From positions 1,240,001 to 1,304,000 of the forward strand of contig NZ_CP151273.1 in NCBI RefSeq assembly GCF_038237375.1: a DNA stretch of 64,000 nt, in the 5' to 3' direction. The notes beneath the pieces were generated by a model. That model saw only the letters and a program-made list of their open reading frames with translations. It was not told the DNA's origin and searched no databases. Positions 1 to 10,220 of the stretch are shown one piece after another. Source of the stretch: Alcaligenes sp. SDU_A2. GTDB taxonomy: Bacteria > Pseudomonadota > Gammaproteobacteria > Burkholderiales > Burkholderiaceae_B. Position 1 is the first letter of the stretch, and every line of letters starts with the position of its first letter. The position numbers were made by a program, and so were the translations under genes.

Positions 1-743
1 TCATTCCCTTTGGCCCGGATATGGTCCTGGCCAATATCAATGCCGGCTTGCTGTACATTCTGGGCATTACCTCTCTGGGTGTGTATGGCGTGATCGTGGC
101 CGGTTGGGCCTCCAACTCCAAGTACGCTCTGTTGGGTGGCTTGCGTGCCGCCGCACAGGTGCTGTCTTACGAATTGGCTATCGGCTTTGTGCTGATCACC
201 GTGCTGCTGGTCTCGGGTACCCTGAATCTGTCTGGCATCGTCATGGGCCAGACCCAGGGTTACTTTGCCGACAAAGGGCTGAACTTCCTGTCCTGGAACT
301 GGCTGCCGCTGTTGCCGCTGTTCGTCATCTACGTCATTTCCGCCGTGGCAGAGACCAATCGCCACCCCTTTGACGTGGTGGAAGGCGAATCGGAAATCGT
401 GGCCGGCCCTATGGTGGAATACTCAGGCATGGGTTTTGCCCTGTTCTTCCTGGGCGAGTACGCCAACATGATTTTGTTGTCTGCGCTGGCATCGATCATG
501 TTCCTGGGCGGTTGGACTCCCATCGTCGAGTTCGCTCCCTTCACCTGGATTCCAGGCTGGCTGTGGTTGGGTCTGAAGACCTTTATCGTGGTCTCCATGT
601 TCATCTGGTTCCGCGCAACCTTCCCACGGTATCGCTATGACCAGATCATGCGTCTGGGCTGGAAAGTATTCATCCCGCTGACGGGTGTGTGGCTGCTGGT
701 CGTGGCGATCTGGATGCAGACGCCATGGAACATCTGGCAATAA
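1..743 (+). CDS. nuoH: NADH-quinone oxidoreductase subunit H (partial, 5' end missing)
   Basis: Membrane subunit of respiratory complex I that forms much of the ubiquinone-binding chamber next to the peripheral arm. The reading frame is open from the first base of the window (frame starting at base 3, reading [18 protein letters not shown]), so the true start lies upstream. About 246 residues are visible of the usual 350 or so. The GPD-VLANI-AGLLY stretch, the [15 protein letters not shown] loop and a series of hydrophobic segments are diagnostic for NuoH. The internal ATG at 21 is not the real start. It is followed 17 bp later by nuoI, so it is part of the nuo operon whose earlier genes are presumably just outside the window. 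Confidence 0.97.
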   Translation, partial: IPFGPDMVLANINAGLLYILGITSLGVYGVIVAGWASNSKYALLGGLRAAAQVLSYELAIGFVLITVLLVSGTLNLSGIVMGQTQGYFADKGLNFLSWNWLPLLPLFVIYVISAVAETNRHPFDVVEGESEIVAGPMVEYSGMGFALFFLGEYANMILLSALASIMFLGGWTPIVEFAPFTWIPGWLWLGLKTFIVVSMFIWFRATFPRYRYDQIMRLGWKVFIPLTGVWLLVVAIWMQTPWNIWQ

Positions 744-760
744 GTCAAAGGGGCAAGATT

Positions 761-1249
761 ATGGAAGCAATCAAAGATTTCTTTGGCAGCCTGATGCTGT
801 CCGAAATGCTCAAGGGCATGCGCCTGACCGGCAAGTACTTCTTCAAACGCAAGGTCACGTTGCGTTATCCGCTGGAAAAGACGCCGACTTCGCCTCGGTT
901 CCGTGGTTTGCATGCACTGCGTCGCTACGAAAACGGCGAAGAACGCTGCATCGCCTGCAAGCTGTGCGAAGCCGTGTGCCCGGCCATGGCCATTTCCATC
1001 GAGTCCGCCGAGCGCGAGGACGGCACGCGCCGTACCACGCGCTACGACATCGATCTGGCCAAGTGCATTTTCTGTGGTTTCTGTGAAGAAAGCTGCCCGG
1101 TCGATTCGATCGTGGAAACGCATATTCACGAGTACCACGGCGAGAAGCGGGGCGACCTGTACTACACCAAGGATATGCTGCTGGCCATTGGCGATCGCTA
1201 CGAGGACGAAATCGCTCGTCGTCGCGCCGCAGATGCACCTTATCGCTAA
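761..1249 (+). CDS. nuoI: NADH-quinone oxidoreductase subunit I
   Basis: Peripheral-arm complex I subunit carrying the two tetranuclear clusters N6a and N6b that pass electrons towards cluster N2 and quinone. The 162-residue protein has two 4Fe-4S motifs: Cys63, 66, 69, 73 ([12 protein letters not shown]) and Cys102, 105, 108, 112 ([12 protein letters not shown]). The frame is open further upstream to 689, but that part overlaps nuoH. The ATG at 761 gives the family-typical length and N-terminus [10 protein letters not shown]. It sits 17 bp after nuoH and 18 bp before nuoJ, in the order usual for 14-subunit proteobacterial complex I. Confidence 0.97.
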   Translation: MEAIKDFFGSLMLSEMLKGMRLTGKYFFKRKVTLRYPLEKTPTSPRFRGLHALRRYENGEERCIACKLCEAVCPAMAISIESAEREDGTRRTTRYDIDLAKCIFCGFCEESCPVDSIVETHIHEYHGEKRGDLYYTKDMLLAIGDRYEDEIARRRAADAPYR

Positions 1250-1267
1250 GGCCGGAGCTTTACATAT

Positions 1268-1909
1268 ATGTTATTTACTACTGTTCTGTTCTATGTGCTG
1301 GCGCTGGTGCTGGTGGTGGCCGCGTTCCGCGTCATTTCCGCCAGCAACCCGGTCACAGCCGTGCTGCACCTGATCCTGGTTTTCTTCACGGCCGCCATGC
1401 TGTGGATGCTGATGGGAGCCGAGTTCCTGTCGCTGCTGCTGGTGGTGGTGTATGTGGGTGCCGTCATGGTCATGTTCCTGTTCGTCATCATGATGTTGGA
1501 TGTGCGCCAGGAAGCGGGTGGCTCCAAGTTCAAGGCCTACATTCCTCTGGGTTTGCTGATCGGGGCCATCATGGTTCTGGAAATGGGCTTTGTCCTGACC
1601 CAGTTGTGGCTCAATACCGGCCCGGCTGCCGTCATGCCGGATGACTACAACAATACCCAGGTGATCGGCGAACTGATGTACTCGCAGTACGTCCTGGCTG
1701 TTCTTGTCGGCGGCATCGTGCTGCTGGTGGGCATGGTCTCGGCCATTGCCCTGACGCTGCGCAAGCGCGAAGGCGTCAAGCGCACCGTGTCTGGCCAGCA
1801 GGTCAAGGTCCGCGCCCAGGATCGCCTGCGCATGGTCTCCATACCTTCTCAAACCGAAAAGCCGTCGGTATCCAGTTCGGCTGACGCCGTCGTTTCGGGA
1901 GACAAATGA
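1268..1909 (+). CDS. nuoJ: NADH-quinone oxidoreductase subunit J
   Basis: Small membrane subunit of complex I, next to NuoK and NuoA at the junction between the quinone site and the proton pumps. The 213-residue protein has about five hydrophobic helices, including a conserved acidic/GAVMVMFLF segment typical of NuoJ. The C-terminal 50 residues are polar and rich in Ser, Val and Lys, a common extension in betaproteobacteria. Its TGA overlaps the ATG of nuoK by four bases, which suggests translational coupling. Confidence 0.96.
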   Translation: MLFTTVLFYVLALVLVVAAFRVISASNPVTAVLHLILVFFTAAMLWMLMGAEFLSLLLVVVYVGAVMVMFLFVIMMLDVRQEAGGSKFKAYIPLGLLIGAIMVLEMGFVLTQLWLNTGPAAVMPDDYNNTQVIGELMYSQYVLAVLVGGIVLLVGMVSAIALTLRKREGVKRTVSGQQVKVRAQDRLRMVSIPSQTEKPSVSSSADAVVSGDK

Positions 1910-2220
1910 TGATGACGCTGTCGCTTGCGCACTATCTCGTCCTGAGCGCCGTGCTGTTCACGGTAGGCCTGTTCGGCTTTTTCCTGAATCGCCGTAACCT
2001 GATCATCTTGCTGATGTCGGTGGAATTGATTCTGCTGTCGGCCAACATGAACTTTGTCGCTTTCTCCACATGGATGGGGGATGCGGCCGGTCAGGTGTTC
2101 GTCTTCTTCGTCCTTACGGTCGCAGCGGCCGAGGCGGCGATTGGTCTCGCAATTCTCGTATTGCTGTTCCGCAATCTGAATTCGATCAATGTCGATGATC
2201 TCGACCAGCTCAAGGGTTGA
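1906..2220 (+). CDS. nuoK: NADH-quinone oxidoreductase subunit K
   Basis: Three-helix membrane subunit of complex I, homologous to Mrp-antiporter MrpC subunits, with buried glutamates used in proton transfer. The 104-residue product keeps the core [18 protein letters not shown], whose glutamate corresponds to the conserved membrane Glu. Three ATG codons lie in tandem (1906, 1909, 1912), so the exact start is uncertain by one or two residues. The first overlaps the nuoJ stop codon. Confidence 0.96.
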   Translation: MMMTLSLAHYLVLSAVLFTVGLFGFFLNRRNLIILLMSVELILLSANMNFVAFSTWMGDAAGQVFVFFVLTVAAAEAAIGLAILVLLFRNLNSINVDDLDQLKG

Positions 2221-2235
2221 TGGGATAGCACAACA

Positions 2236-4239
2236 ATGAACTCCATAAATCTTTACTTAACCATTGCGCTTGCTCCCCTGGTGGGGGCCGCGCTGGCCGG
2301 TCTGTTCGGCACCGGCTTTCTGGGTCGGCTTATCGGCCGGACCGGCGCGCATCTGATCACCATCGCCGGTGTGCTGATCTCCTTCATCGGTTCCGTCACC
2401 GTATTGCTGCAGGTGCTCGATGGCCAGACCTTCAACGGTCCGGTCTATACCTGGATCACCATAGGCAGCATTCAGTGGGACATCGGCTTTCTGATCGATC
2501 AGTTGACCGCCCTGATGATGGTGGTGGTTACTTCTGTATCTCTGATGGTGCATATCTACACCATCGGCTACATGAAGGATGATCCGGGCTATCAGCGTTT
2601 CTTCTCCTACATTTCGCTGTTTACCTTCTCCATGCTGATGCTGGTCATGTCCAACAACATGCTCCAGTTGTTCTTTGGCTGGGAAGCAGTGGGTCTGGTT
2701 TCTTACCTGCTGATCGGCTTCTGGTACGAGCGCAAGACCGCCATCTTCGCCAATATGAAGGCCTTCCTGGTCAACCGCGTGGGCGACTTCGGTTTTGCTC
2801 TGGGTATCGGCCTGTTGTATGCCTACACCGGTTCCATGAACTACAGCGACGTGTTCGCCAAGGTGCAGGAACTGAGCACCATGACCTTCCCCGGCACGGA
2901 CTGGCAGTTGCTGACCGTCGCCGCGCTGGCCTTGTTCGTTGGTGCCATGGGTAAATCGGCTCAGGTGCCGCTGCATAGCTGGCTGCCCGATTCCATGGAA
3001 GGTCCTACCCCGATCTCCGCCCTGATCCACGCTGCGACCATGGTGACGGCGGGTATCTTCATGGTGGCCCGCTTTTCGCCTGTGTTCGAGCAGTCGACCA
3101 CCGCGCTGTCTTTCATCATCGTGATCGGTGCCACAGGCGCTTTGTTTCTGGGCCTGCTGGGCATTATCCAGAACGACGTCAAGCGCGTTGTGGCCTATTC
3201 CACGCTGTCCCAGCTGGGCTACATGACCGTCGCGTTGGGCGCATCCGCCTACACCGGCGCCGTGTTCCACCTGATGACGCACGCTTTCTTCAAGGCGCTG
3301 CTGTTCCTGGGCGCAGGTTCGGTCATCATCGGCATGCACCACGATCAGGACATCCGCAATATGGGCGGCCTGCGCAAGTACATGCCCATCACCTGGATCA
3401 CCTTCCTGATCGGCACCCTGGCTCTGGTCGGCACGCCTTTCTTCTCGGGTTTCTACTCGAAAGAGCACATCATCGAAGCGGCCGGTGCCGCGGACATCTG
3501 GGGTTCCAGCTATGCGTACTACGCAACGCTGATCGGTGTGTTCGTTACCTCGCTGTACTCCTTCCGTCTGTATTTCCTGGTCTTTCACGGCAAGGAACGC
3601 TTCCGTGACGTCAAACACGACGATCATCACGCGCACGACGATCATCATGCCCATGGCGGCGATCCGCACGAATCCCCTTGGGTCGTGACTTTGCCGCTGG
3701 TCTTGCTGGCTATTCCATCCATTTTTGCCGGTATCTGGTTTGTCGATCCGCTGCTGTTCGGCTCTTTCTTTGACGGTATCGTCAGGGTTCTGCCCGAGCA
3801 CCCTGCAATGGCAACGCTGGAGCACCACTGGACAGACTGGATGGCCTATGCCTTGCACGGCTTTGTTACCGTACCGTTCTGGCTGGTCGTGGCCGGCGCC
3901 GTCGTGGCCTGGTATATGTACCTGGTCAATCCGGCCCTGCCTGCCGCCATCAAGAAAAATTGCTCCTTCATCTACCGTATCCTGGAGAACAAGTACTACG
4001 TTGACTGGTTCAACGAACAAGTGCTGGCTCGCGGCGTTCGCTGCCTGGGTACTGGCTTGTGGAAGGGCGGCGACCGCGGTCTGATCGACGGCCTGCTGGT
4101 CAATGGTAGTGCCCGCGTGGTGGGCTGGGTGGCTGCAGTCACCCGTCACCTGCAGTCGGGTTATGTCTACCATTACGCCTTTGCCATGATTCTGGGCATC
4201 TTGGCGCTCTTAACCTTTTTTGTACTGACGGTTCGGTAA
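2236..4239 (+). CDS. nuoL: NADH-quinone oxidoreductase subunit L
   Basis: The distal antiporter-like proton-pumping subunit of complex I, with the long lateral helix at its C-terminus. The 667-residue protein is longer than the E. coli homologue (about 613). It has the FFGWEAVGLVSYLLIGFW signature and the HSWLPDSMEGPTPISALIHA loop that mark NuoL. Around residues 458-478 there is a loop packed with His and Asp (KHDDHHAHDDHHAHGG), which accounts for part of the extra length. The gene follows nuoK after 15 bp and abuts nuoM directly, with the nuoM ATG starting on the next base after the TAA. Confidence 0.97.
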   Translation: MNSINLYLTIALAPLVGAALAGLFGTGFLGRLIGRTGAHLITIAGVLISFIGSVTVLLQVLDGQTFNGPVYTWITIGSIQWDIGFLIDQLTALMMVVVTSVSLMVHIYTIGYMKDDPGYQRFFSYISLFTFSMLMLVMSNNMLQLFFGWEAVGLVSYLLIGFWYERKTAIFANMKAFLVNRVGDFGFALGIGLLYAYTGSMNYSDVFAKVQELSTMTFPGTDWQLLTVAALALFVGAMGKSAQVPLHSWLPDSMEGPTPISALIHAATMVTAGIFMVARFSPVFEQSTTALSFIIVIGATGALFLGLLGIIQNDVKRVVAYSTLSQLGYMTVALGASAYTGAVFHLMTHAFFKALLFLGAGSVIIGMHHDQDIRNMGGLRKYMPITWITFLIGTLALVGTPFFSGFYSKEHIIEAAGAADIWGSSYAYYATLIGVFVTSLYSFRLYFLVFHGKERFRDVKHDDHHAHDDHHAHGGDPHESPWVVTLPLVLLAIPSIFAGIWFVDPLLFGSFFDGIVRVLPEHPAMATLEHHWTDWMAYALHGFVTVPFWLVVAGAVVAWYMYLVNPALPAAIKKNCSFIYRILENKYYVDWFNEQVLARGVRCLGTGLWKGGDRGLIDGLLVNGSARVVGWVAAVTRHLQSGYVYHYAFAMILGILALLTFFVLTVR

Positions 4240-5739
4240 ATGGCTAGCGATATGGCGTCTTCTACTCTTCCTTGGTTAACGCTGGCGATTTTCGTACCTA
4301 TCGTCGCCGGTCTGCTGGTGCTGGCTTTGGGGCGCGATGACCGCCCCGAGTTCACCCGCTGGCTGGCGCTGCTGGGCTCGATTGCCGGCCTCATTGTCAC
4401 CATTCCCTTGTATACCGGCTTTAATCCGGGCACAGCCGACATGCAGTTTGTCGAGCTGGCTCCCTGGATCGATGCCTTCAAGATTAACTACCACTTGGGC
4501 GTGGACGGCATTTCGATGTGGTTCGTGCTGCTGACGGCCTTCATCACGGTGATCGTGGTGCTGGCCGGCTGGCAAGTCATTACCAGTCGTGTTGCCCAGT
4601 ACATGGGTGCCTTCCTGATCCTGTCGGGCTTGATGGTAGGCGTATTCGCTGCGCTGGACGGCCTGCTGTTCTACGTGTTTTTCGAGGCCACCCTGATCCC
4701 GATGTATCTGATCATCGGCGTGTGGGGCGGTCCGAACCGCGTGTATGCCGCCTTCAAGTTCTTTCTGTACACCTTGTTCGGCTCCTTGCTGACCCTGGTT
4801 GCATTCATCTACCTGTGGAATGCATCGGGCGGTTCGTTCGACATCCTGAGCTGGCATGACACCAAGCTGGGCTATACCGCCCAGGTGTTGATCTTTGCTG
4901 CTTTGTTCATGGCTTTTGCCGTGAAAGTGCCTATGTGGCCTGTGCATACCTGGTTGCCCGATGCACACGTGGAGGCACCGACCGGCGGCTCCGTGGTGCT
5001 GGCCGCCATCATGCTCAAGCTGGGTGCTTATGGTTTCCTGCGTTTCTCCCTGCCCATCGCTCCGGATGCGTCCCAGGGTCTGGCCGGCATCATCATCGCC
5101 TTGTCGCTGGTTGCCGTGATCTACATCGGCCTGGTCGCCATTGTCCAGGACGACATGAAAAAGCTGGTGGCCTATTCCTCTGTGGCCCACATGGGTTTTG
5201 TCACCCTGGGCTTTTTCGTGTTCAACACCACGGGCATGGAAGGCGCGATCATGCAGATGATCTCGCACGGTTTCGTCTCCGGTGCCATGTTCCTCTGTAT
5301 CGGCGTCTTGTATGACCGACTGCATTCGCGTCGCATCGATGATTACGGCGGTGTAGTCCACGTGATGCCGCGTTTCGTGACCTTTTTCGTGCTGTTTTCC
5401 ATGGCCAACAGCGGCCTGCCCGGTACCAGTGGCTTCATCGGCGAGTTCACTGTCATCATGGGCGCGGTCGAGTACAACTTCTGGATCGGTCTGCTGACCG
5501 CAACGGCCTTGATCACTGGTGCGTCCTATTCGCTGTGGATGCTCAAGCGCGTGGCCTTCGGCCCGGTCGGCAACGATAACGTCGCCGGCATGAGCGATCT
5601 GAGCGGTCGCGAGTTCTTCGTTCTTGGCGTAATGGCGATTGCTGTGTTGGGTATGGGTGTTTATCCAAAACCATTCACCGATGTCATGCACGTTTCGGTT
5701 GAAGCGCTGCTGCAACACGTGTCCATCTCGAAACTGTAG
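4240..5739 (+). CDS. nuoM: NADH-quinone oxidoreductase subunit M
   Basis: Central antiporter-like proton pump of complex I. The 499-residue, fourteen-helix protein contains the NuoM hallmark [17 protein letters not shown] and the conserved [13 protein letters not shown] helix. The ATG at 4240 follows the nuoL stop with no gap. A second in-frame ATG at 4252 (MASSTLPW) is an alternative start with little effect on the protein. Followed 11 bp later by nuoN. Confidence 0.97.
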   Translation: MASDMASSTLPWLTLAIFVPIVAGLLVLALGRDDRPEFTRWLALLGSIAGLIVTIPLYTGFNPGTADMQFVELAPWIDAFKINYHLGVDGISMWFVLLTAFITVIVVLAGWQVITSRVAQYMGAFLILSGLMVGVFAALDGLLFYVFFEATLIPMYLIIGVWGGPNRVYAAFKFFLYTLFGSLLTLVAFIYLWNASGGSFDILSWHDTKLGYTAQVLIFAALFMAFAVKVPMWPVHTWLPDAHVEAPTGGSVVLAAIMLKLGAYGFLRFSLPIAPDASQGLAGIIIALSLVAVIYIGLVAIVQDDMKKLVAYSSVAHMGFVTLGFFVFNTTGMEGAIMQMISHGFVSGAMFLCIGVLYDRLHSRRIDDYGGVVHVMPRFVTFFVLFSMANSGLPGTSGFIGEFTVIMGAVEYNFWIGLLTATALITGASYSLWMLKRVAFGPVGNDNVAGMSDLSGREFFVLGVMAIAVLGMGVYPKPFTDVMHVSVEALLQHVSISKL

Positions 5740-5750
5740 GCCGAAAGACA

Positions 5751-7229
5751 ATGGAAACTACCTTCAATTTTTCTTTGGCACTGCCCGAGATTCTGCTTCT
5801 GGTGCTGGCTTCGTGTGTGCTGATTTTTGACTCTTTCAGCGCCCACAAGCAGCGTCACAATACGTTCGTACTCAGTCTGGGTACGCTGGTGGTGGTGGCT
5901 CTGAGCGTGGCCTGGCAATGGTCGCAGGGCATGAGCGGGGTCTCCTTCGGCGGCCTGTACGTGGTGGACGAGCTGTCCCACTTCTTGAAACTGCTGTCCT
6001 GCGTGGCCGTGGCCGCCACCCTTATTTACGGCCGCGACTATGCCGAGCAGCGCACGATGCTCGATCGCGGCGGCGAGCTGTACACGCTGACGCTGATGGC
6101 CCTGCTGGGCCAGATGCTCATGATCTCGGCCAACAGCATGCTGACGGTGTACCTGGGCGTCGAACTCATGTCCTTTGCGCTTTATGCCTTGGTGGCCCTG
6201 CGTCGCGAACATCGCCAGTCCATTGAAGCAGCCATGAAGTACTTTGTGCTGGGCGCGCTGGCTTCCGGGGTTCTGCTGTACGGCATGTCCATGATCTACG
6301 GCGCTACCGGCCAGTTGGAGCTGCCGCGTATTGCCGAAGTCATCACGGCCGGCAAGGCCGAGCGCCTGGCCCTGGTGTTTGGCGTTGTGTTCGTGGTGTC
6401 CGGTCTGGCCTTCAAGTTGACGGCAGCGCCTTTCCATATGTGGACCCCCGACGTTTATCAAGGTGCCCCAACGATCGTCACCCTGGTGATCGGCGCAGCA
6501 CCCAAGCTGGCTGCCTTTGCCATCACCCTGCGCTTCCTGGTCGAAGGCCTGCACGGCATTGCCGTGGATTGGCAGCCCATGTTGCTGGTGCTGGCCGTTG
6601 TTTCGCTGGCCTTGGGTAACCTGACCGCCATCGTGCAGAAGAACCTCAAGCGGATGCTGGCGTATTCCACCATCTCGCACATGGGCTTTATCTTGCTGGG
6701 TCTGCTGGCCGGTGTGTTCGACGGTCAGACTCATATGCAGGCTTACGGCGCTTCGTTGTTCTACGTCGTGATCTATGTCCTGACCACGCTCAGCACCTTC
6801 GGTCTGATCTTGCTGATGAGCCGTCGTGGTTTTGAATGCGAAAATATCGATGACCTGAAAGGCTTGAACCGTCGCAGCCCCGGCTTTGCTCTGGTGTGGC
6901 TGCTGTCCATGTTCTCGCTGGCCGGTATTCCTCCGTTGGCCGGCTTTGCCGCCAAGCTCAGCATTTTGCAGGCTGTGATCGGCGCGGGATATATTTGGCT
7001 GGCCGTATTCGCCGTTATCATGTCCCTGATCGGTGCCTTCTATTACCTGCGCGTTGTCAAAGTAGCGTACTTCGACGAGCCTGAAGGCGAAGAGCAGCCC
7101 TTGGCAAGCGGCGTACTGACCAAAGCGGTCATGCTGGTTAACGGCGTGTTGATCATCGGCCTGGGTCTGTTGCCTGGTGGCCTGATGGATACCTGCATCC
7201 GCGTGATCCAGGCTTCCTTGACATTCTGA
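5751..7229 (+). CDS. nuoN: NADH-quinone oxidoreductase subunit N
   Basis: Third antiporter-like subunit of complex I, next to NuoK. The 492-residue membrane protein contains the [14 protein letters not shown] motif and the [15 protein letters not shown] helix that separate NuoN from NuoL and NuoM. It is the last canonical nuo gene and is followed after 12 bp by the DUF2818 gene, which is probably cotranscribed. Confidence 0.97.
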   Translation: METTFNFSLALPEILLLVLASCVLIFDSFSAHKQRHNTFVLSLGTLVVVALSVAWQWSQGMSGVSFGGLYVVDELSHFLKLLSCVAVAATLIYGRDYAEQRTMLDRGGELYTLTLMALLGQMLMISANSMLTVYLGVELMSFALYALVALRREHRQSIEAAMKYFVLGALASGVLLYGMSMIYGATGQLELPRIAEVITAGKAERLALVFGVVFVVSGLAFKLTAAPFHMWTPDVYQGAPTIVTLVIGAAPKLAAFAITLRFLVEGLHGIAVDWQPMLLVLAVVSLALGNLTAIVQKNLKRMLAYSTISHMGFILLGLLAGVFDGQTHMQAYGASLFYVVIYVLTTLSTFGLILLMSRRGFECENIDDLKGLNRRSPGFALVWLLSMFSLAGIPPLAGFAAKLSILQAVIGAGYIWLAVFAVIMSLIGAFYYLRVVKVAYFDEPEGEEQPLASGVLTKAVMLVNGVLIIGLGLLPGGLMDTCIRVIQASLTF

Positions 7230-7241
7230 TAGAGGCGCATC

Positions 7242-7772
7242 ATGGACCAAAGTCTTTCCATCTGGGTATTGGTTGTACTTGCCTTGATTACGGCTAATCT
7301 GCCGTTTTTTGTGGAAAAGCCCTTGCTGGTGCTACCTTGGTCCATACCTGGGCAAGCTCCCCATCCGGCCTGGTTGCAGCTTCTGGGTGGCGTGGCGTAT
7401 TTGGCTGTGGTCGTGGCCCTGGGGCTGGGTATCTACAGTGTGATCGGCCACTCTTCCGCTTTGAGCTCTAAGCCGGCGCTGTTAGGCAAGGTGGCGCTGG
7501 TTTTGGCTTTGGCCGCCGCGGTATTTTATTTTCCGGCCTGGCGCGCCCGTGGGCAAAAGACTCACAAGAGTTTTTTTTCCCGCCTGCTGGAGGTCTGTGC
7601 TTTTTACGGGATAGTGGGTGCGTTGGGCTTCGGATTTGAAGCCAGCATCGGTAATCCGTTCAGCCAGACCTGGGTGTTTTACACCATTACCTTTGCTCTA
7701 TTTCTGGTGTTGGCTTATCCGGGCTTTGTCTATCGCTATCTGATGCGTCATCCCAAGGGCAAGTTTGAATAG
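7242..7772 (+). CDS. DUF2818 family membrane protein
   Basis: A 176-residue membrane protein of unknown function that commonly sits directly after nuoN in Burkholderiales. The N-terminus (WVLVVLALITANLPFFVEK) and later hydrophobic stretches suggest four or so membrane helices. The ATG at 7242 follows a weak AGAGGCG ribosome-binding site. Its place 12 bp behind nuoN and before the operon terminator suggests an accessory or assembly role for complex I, but that is inference only. A run of eight T at 7571-7578 lies inside the gene. Confidence 0.8.
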   Translation: MDQSLSIWVLVVLALITANLPFFVEKPLLVLPWSIPGQAPHPAWLQLLGGVAYLAVVVALGLGIYSVIGHSSALSSKPALLGKVALVLALAAAVFYFPAWRARGQKTHKSFFSRLLEVCAFYGIVGALGFGFEASIGNPFSQTWVFYTITFALFLVLAYPGFVYRYLMRHPKGKFE

Positions 7773-7786
7773 CCTTGGGCAATAGC

Positions 7787-7813
7787 AAAAAACCCGCTAC
7801 GGCGGGTTTTTTT
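7787..7813 (+). terminator. Rho-independent terminator of the nuo operon
   Basis: Seven-base-pair stem AACCCGC/GCGGGTT with a four-base loop (7791-7808), followed by a run of T to 7813. A run of A precedes it, so it could also stop transcription from the opposite strand, where the nitronate monooxygenase gene ends at 7869. Confidence 0.92.
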
Positions 7814-7868
7814 GTGCTTCCGATAAGCATTCAGAAGTAGACGGAGCGACTTAGCAGGGCCACGAGGA

Positions 7869-8984
7869 TCAGGTCTGACCCAGGGGCGCATGCGTAGCAC
7901 CGGCCACCCCCAGTCGTTTGCAGACACCTTGGGCCTCTTGGGCCAATACCAGTGTCAACTGCTCGGCGGGCAGACGGCGGCCCAGCGGGGCGGATTGCCC
8001 GCTCCAGAGCGAAGTGAAGTCGCTGCGGCCTTGCTTTTCCGCTTCGATGCGCAACGGACTGAGCGCCGAGCCGGCATGGGGAAAGACAGGAGCACTGGCA
8101 TTCAGGGGGCCGATCTCGTCCATTAGGCGGGTGCGAATGCCGCGCGCCGGACGGCCGGTGAACAGATTGGTAATAGCAGTGCTGTCCGAGACGCTAGTGC
8201 TGAGTGCTTGACGGTGCAGGTCGCTGATTTTCGCTTCGGGGCAAAACAGGTAAGCCGTGCCGATTTGTGTTGCGCAAGCACCCAGCGCCATTGCCGCAGC
8301 GATGCCACGCCCATCGGCGATCCCGCCGGCGGCCACGACAGGCCGATCCACGGCATCAGCGATTTGCGGCAGCAGAGCCAGGGAGCCGACCTGGGTAGCC
8401 ACATTCTTGCCCAAAAATAGCCCACGGTGACCGCCGGCCTCTGCGCCCTGGGCAATGATGATGTCGGCACCATGTTCCTGCAGCCAGACAGCTTCGGCCA
8501 CTGTGGTTGCGCTGGATATGACCAACGCGCCTATTTTTTTGACTCGCTGGACCAGTTCTGCGGCAGGCAGCCCAAAGTGAAAGCTGACGACTTCCGGGCG
8601 CAGTTCTTCAAGCAGATCGGCGTGGGCATGGGAGAAGGGCGCGCGCGCTGCCTTGGGCAGTTCCTGATTGGGGTCCAGACCATACTGTTGATAGTAAGGC
8701 ATCAGCTGCAGCCGCCATTCCTGCAAGGCTTCAGGTTCCAGGCGCAGTTCCTGGTGGCAGAAAAAGTTCAGGTTTAAAGGTCTGCTTGTGGCCTGGCGGA
8801 ACAGATTTGTTTGTTCCCGTATTTGTTCCAGGCCGAGCATGGCACAGGGCAGCGAACCCAGACCTCCGGCGCGCGCGACCGCGATGGGCAGTTCACTGTC
8901 CTGAGCGCCCGCCATAGGGGACTGGATAATAGGGTGTTCGATGTTCAGCAAGTCCAGCAATGCATTATTGGGCCATACATACAT
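7869..8984 (-). CDS. Nitronate monooxygenase family protein (FMN, 2-nitropropane dioxygenase-like)
   Basis: FMN-dependent TIM-barrel enzyme of the nitronate monooxygenase family, which oxidises alkyl nitronates to carbonyl compounds and nitrite. The 371-residue protein opens with HPIIQSPMAGAQ, the FMN-binding start of this family, and carries the GAEAGGHRG motif with the candidate catalytic His, then PVVAAGGIADGRG for phosphate binding. It stands alone, transcribed opposite to its neighbours and convergent with nuo. Enoyl-ACP reductase II (FabK) is a related alternative, but the length and motifs fit nitronate monooxygenase better. Confidence 0.85.
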   Translation of the reverse strand: MYVWPNNALLDLLNIEHPIIQSPMAGAQDSELPIAVARAGGLGSLPCAMLGLEQIREQTNLFRQATSRPLNLNFFCHQELRLEPEALQEWRLQLMPYYQQYGLDPNQELPKAARAPFSHAHADLLEELRPEVVSFHFGLPAAELVQRVKKIGALVISSATTVAEAVWLQEHGADIIIAQGAEAGGHRGLFLGKNVATQVGSLALLPQIADAVDRPVVAAGGIADGRGIAAAMALGACATQIGTAYLFCPEAKISDLHRQALSTSVSDSTAITNLFTGRPARGIRTRLMDEIGPLNASAPVFPHAGSALSPLRIEAEKQGRSDFTSLWSGQSAPLGRRLPAEQLTLVLAQEAQGVCKRLGVAGATHAPLGQT

Positions 8985-9107
8985 AACAGGGTCCTCAGTT
9001 GACGGGATTTTTCATCGTATCAGGATGTGTGCCGGCTGCAAATGGGGTGGCTAGGCGTATGGGGCCTTGATAGCGGCAATGGCTGCCTGGTCATGCGGCC
9101 GGCGCGA

Positions 9108-9113
9108 TACAAT
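9108..9113 (+). promoter_or_regulatory. Possible -10 element for serB
   Basis: TACAAT lies 60 bases upstream of the serB ATG, in the divergent gap with the nitronate monooxygenase gene. No good -35 hexamer sits 16-18 bases further up, so this is a weak call. Confidence 0.3.
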
Positions 9114-9172
9114 ACGGCCTTTGTCACGCACCCTTTAAGGGGCCGTGTTTTTCTTGTTTCGTGGATGTTCCG

Positions 9173-10024
9173 ATGTCTCATCTTATTCTTCAGGGGCCGC
9201 GCCTGGATCGCGCCACCATAGAAAAAATAGCTGCTTTGGTGCAGGCGGACGGTGTGCAGGAGCTGGGACCGACTGCCGTGCGCCTGTTGGGTGCCGATCA
9301 GGAACAGGCCGCACAGGTTCGGGTCTTGGCGCAGGCTGCCCAGATGGATCTTGCGTTTTTGGACCAGATAGATCGTCTCAAGGATATGCGTGTGTTAGCC
9401 ATGGATATGGACTCCACGCTGATCAATATTGAATGCATTGACGAGATTGCCGATATGGCGGGGCGCAAAGAGCAGGTGGCGACGATCACCGAAGCGGCCA
9501 TGCGTGGTGAAATCAAGGATTTTTCCGAAAGCCTGATTCGTCGAGTGGCCTTTCTGGAAGGGGTGTCTGTCAGTGATCTGACCCGTGTCTATCAAGAGCG
9601 CCTGCAGCCCAATCCTGGTGCCGAGCGTCTGGTGGCTACAGCCCATGCGCATGGCGTTCAGACCCTGTTGGTGTCTGGTGGCTTTACTTTTTTCACAGAA
9701 CGGATGAAGGACAGGCTTAGCCTGAACTATGCTCACTCCAATACGCTGGAAGTGGTCGATGGCGTGTTGACCGGCAAAGTGCTGGGCGATATTGTGGACG
9801 GACAGGCCAAAGCGCGGTATTTGCAGGAATTGGCGGCCCAACTGGGTGCAGAGCCTGCGCAATGCATTGCTATCGGGGATGGTGCCAATGACTTGCCCAT
9901 GATGGCCCAGGCAGGGTATTCGGTGGCGTACCGGGCTAAACCGGTCGTGCAGGAGCAGGCCCGCTTTGCCTTGAACCATTCGCCTTTGGATGCGGTGCTG
10001 AATTGGTTTCGCCAGGACGTGTAA
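9173..10024 (+). CDS. serB: Phosphoserine phosphatase
   Basis: HAD-superfamily enzyme that hydrolyses O-phosphoserine to serine, the last step of serine synthesis. With the ATG at 9173 the protein has 283 residues; a GTG four codons upstream (9161) is possible but less likely. The nucleophile motif MDMDSTLIN has Asp78 and the acid/base Asp80. SGGFTFF is HAD motif II, and GDGANDLPM near the C-terminus is the Mg-binding motif. The N-terminal 70 residues match the regulatory N-domain of longer SerB proteins. It is a single-gene unit ended by a strong hairpin. Confidence 0.95.
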   Translation: MSHLILQGPRLDRATIEKIAALVQADGVQELGPTAVRLLGADQEQAAQVRVLAQAAQMDLAFLDQIDRLKDMRVLAMDMDSTLINIECIDEIADMAGRKEQVATITEAAMRGEIKDFSESLIRRVAFLEGVSVSDLTRVYQERLQPNPGAERLVATAHAHGVQTLLVSGGFTFFTERMKDRLSLNYAHSNTLEVVDGVLTGKVLGDIVDGQAKARYLQELAAQLGAEPAQCIAIGDGANDLPMMAQAGYSVAYRAKPVVQEQARFALNHSPLDAVLNWFRQDV

Positions 10025-10050
10025 GCTGCCTGTCGCTGTATTTCGAGGAA

Positions 10051-10087
10051 AAAAACACCGCTAGACTGGCGCTAGCGGTGTTTTTTT
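10051..10087 (+). terminator. Bidirectional terminator between serB and mfd
   Basis: A 14-bp perfect stem (10051-10064 with 10072-10085) around a 7-base loop, with an A run on one side and a T run on the other. It can serve serB on the + strand and mfd, which ends at 10221, on the - strand. Confidence 0.92.
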
Positions 10088-10220
10088 GTCCTTGGCCTGA
10101 ACCGATGGTCGAGCGATTGATGCGGGTGCCGGTCAGCGATGTGCTCAAGCCGGGCCTACAGGGTGTAGAGCGCGTGGCCCATCCGGTCGGTGCGGTGTTG
10201 GTGTGTGCGGCCAGAGTGTT

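Noticed and set aside
2257-4173. 638-codon frame opposite nuoL (and similar long frames opposite nuoM and mfd)
   Set aside because: His/Gln/Asp-rich shadow translation with no recognisable domain; the + strand gene is certain.
7571-7578. Slippage at the eight-T run in the DUF2818 gene
   Set aside because: The frame is intact across it and such T runs are common; weaker case than the nine-C tract in the regulator gene.
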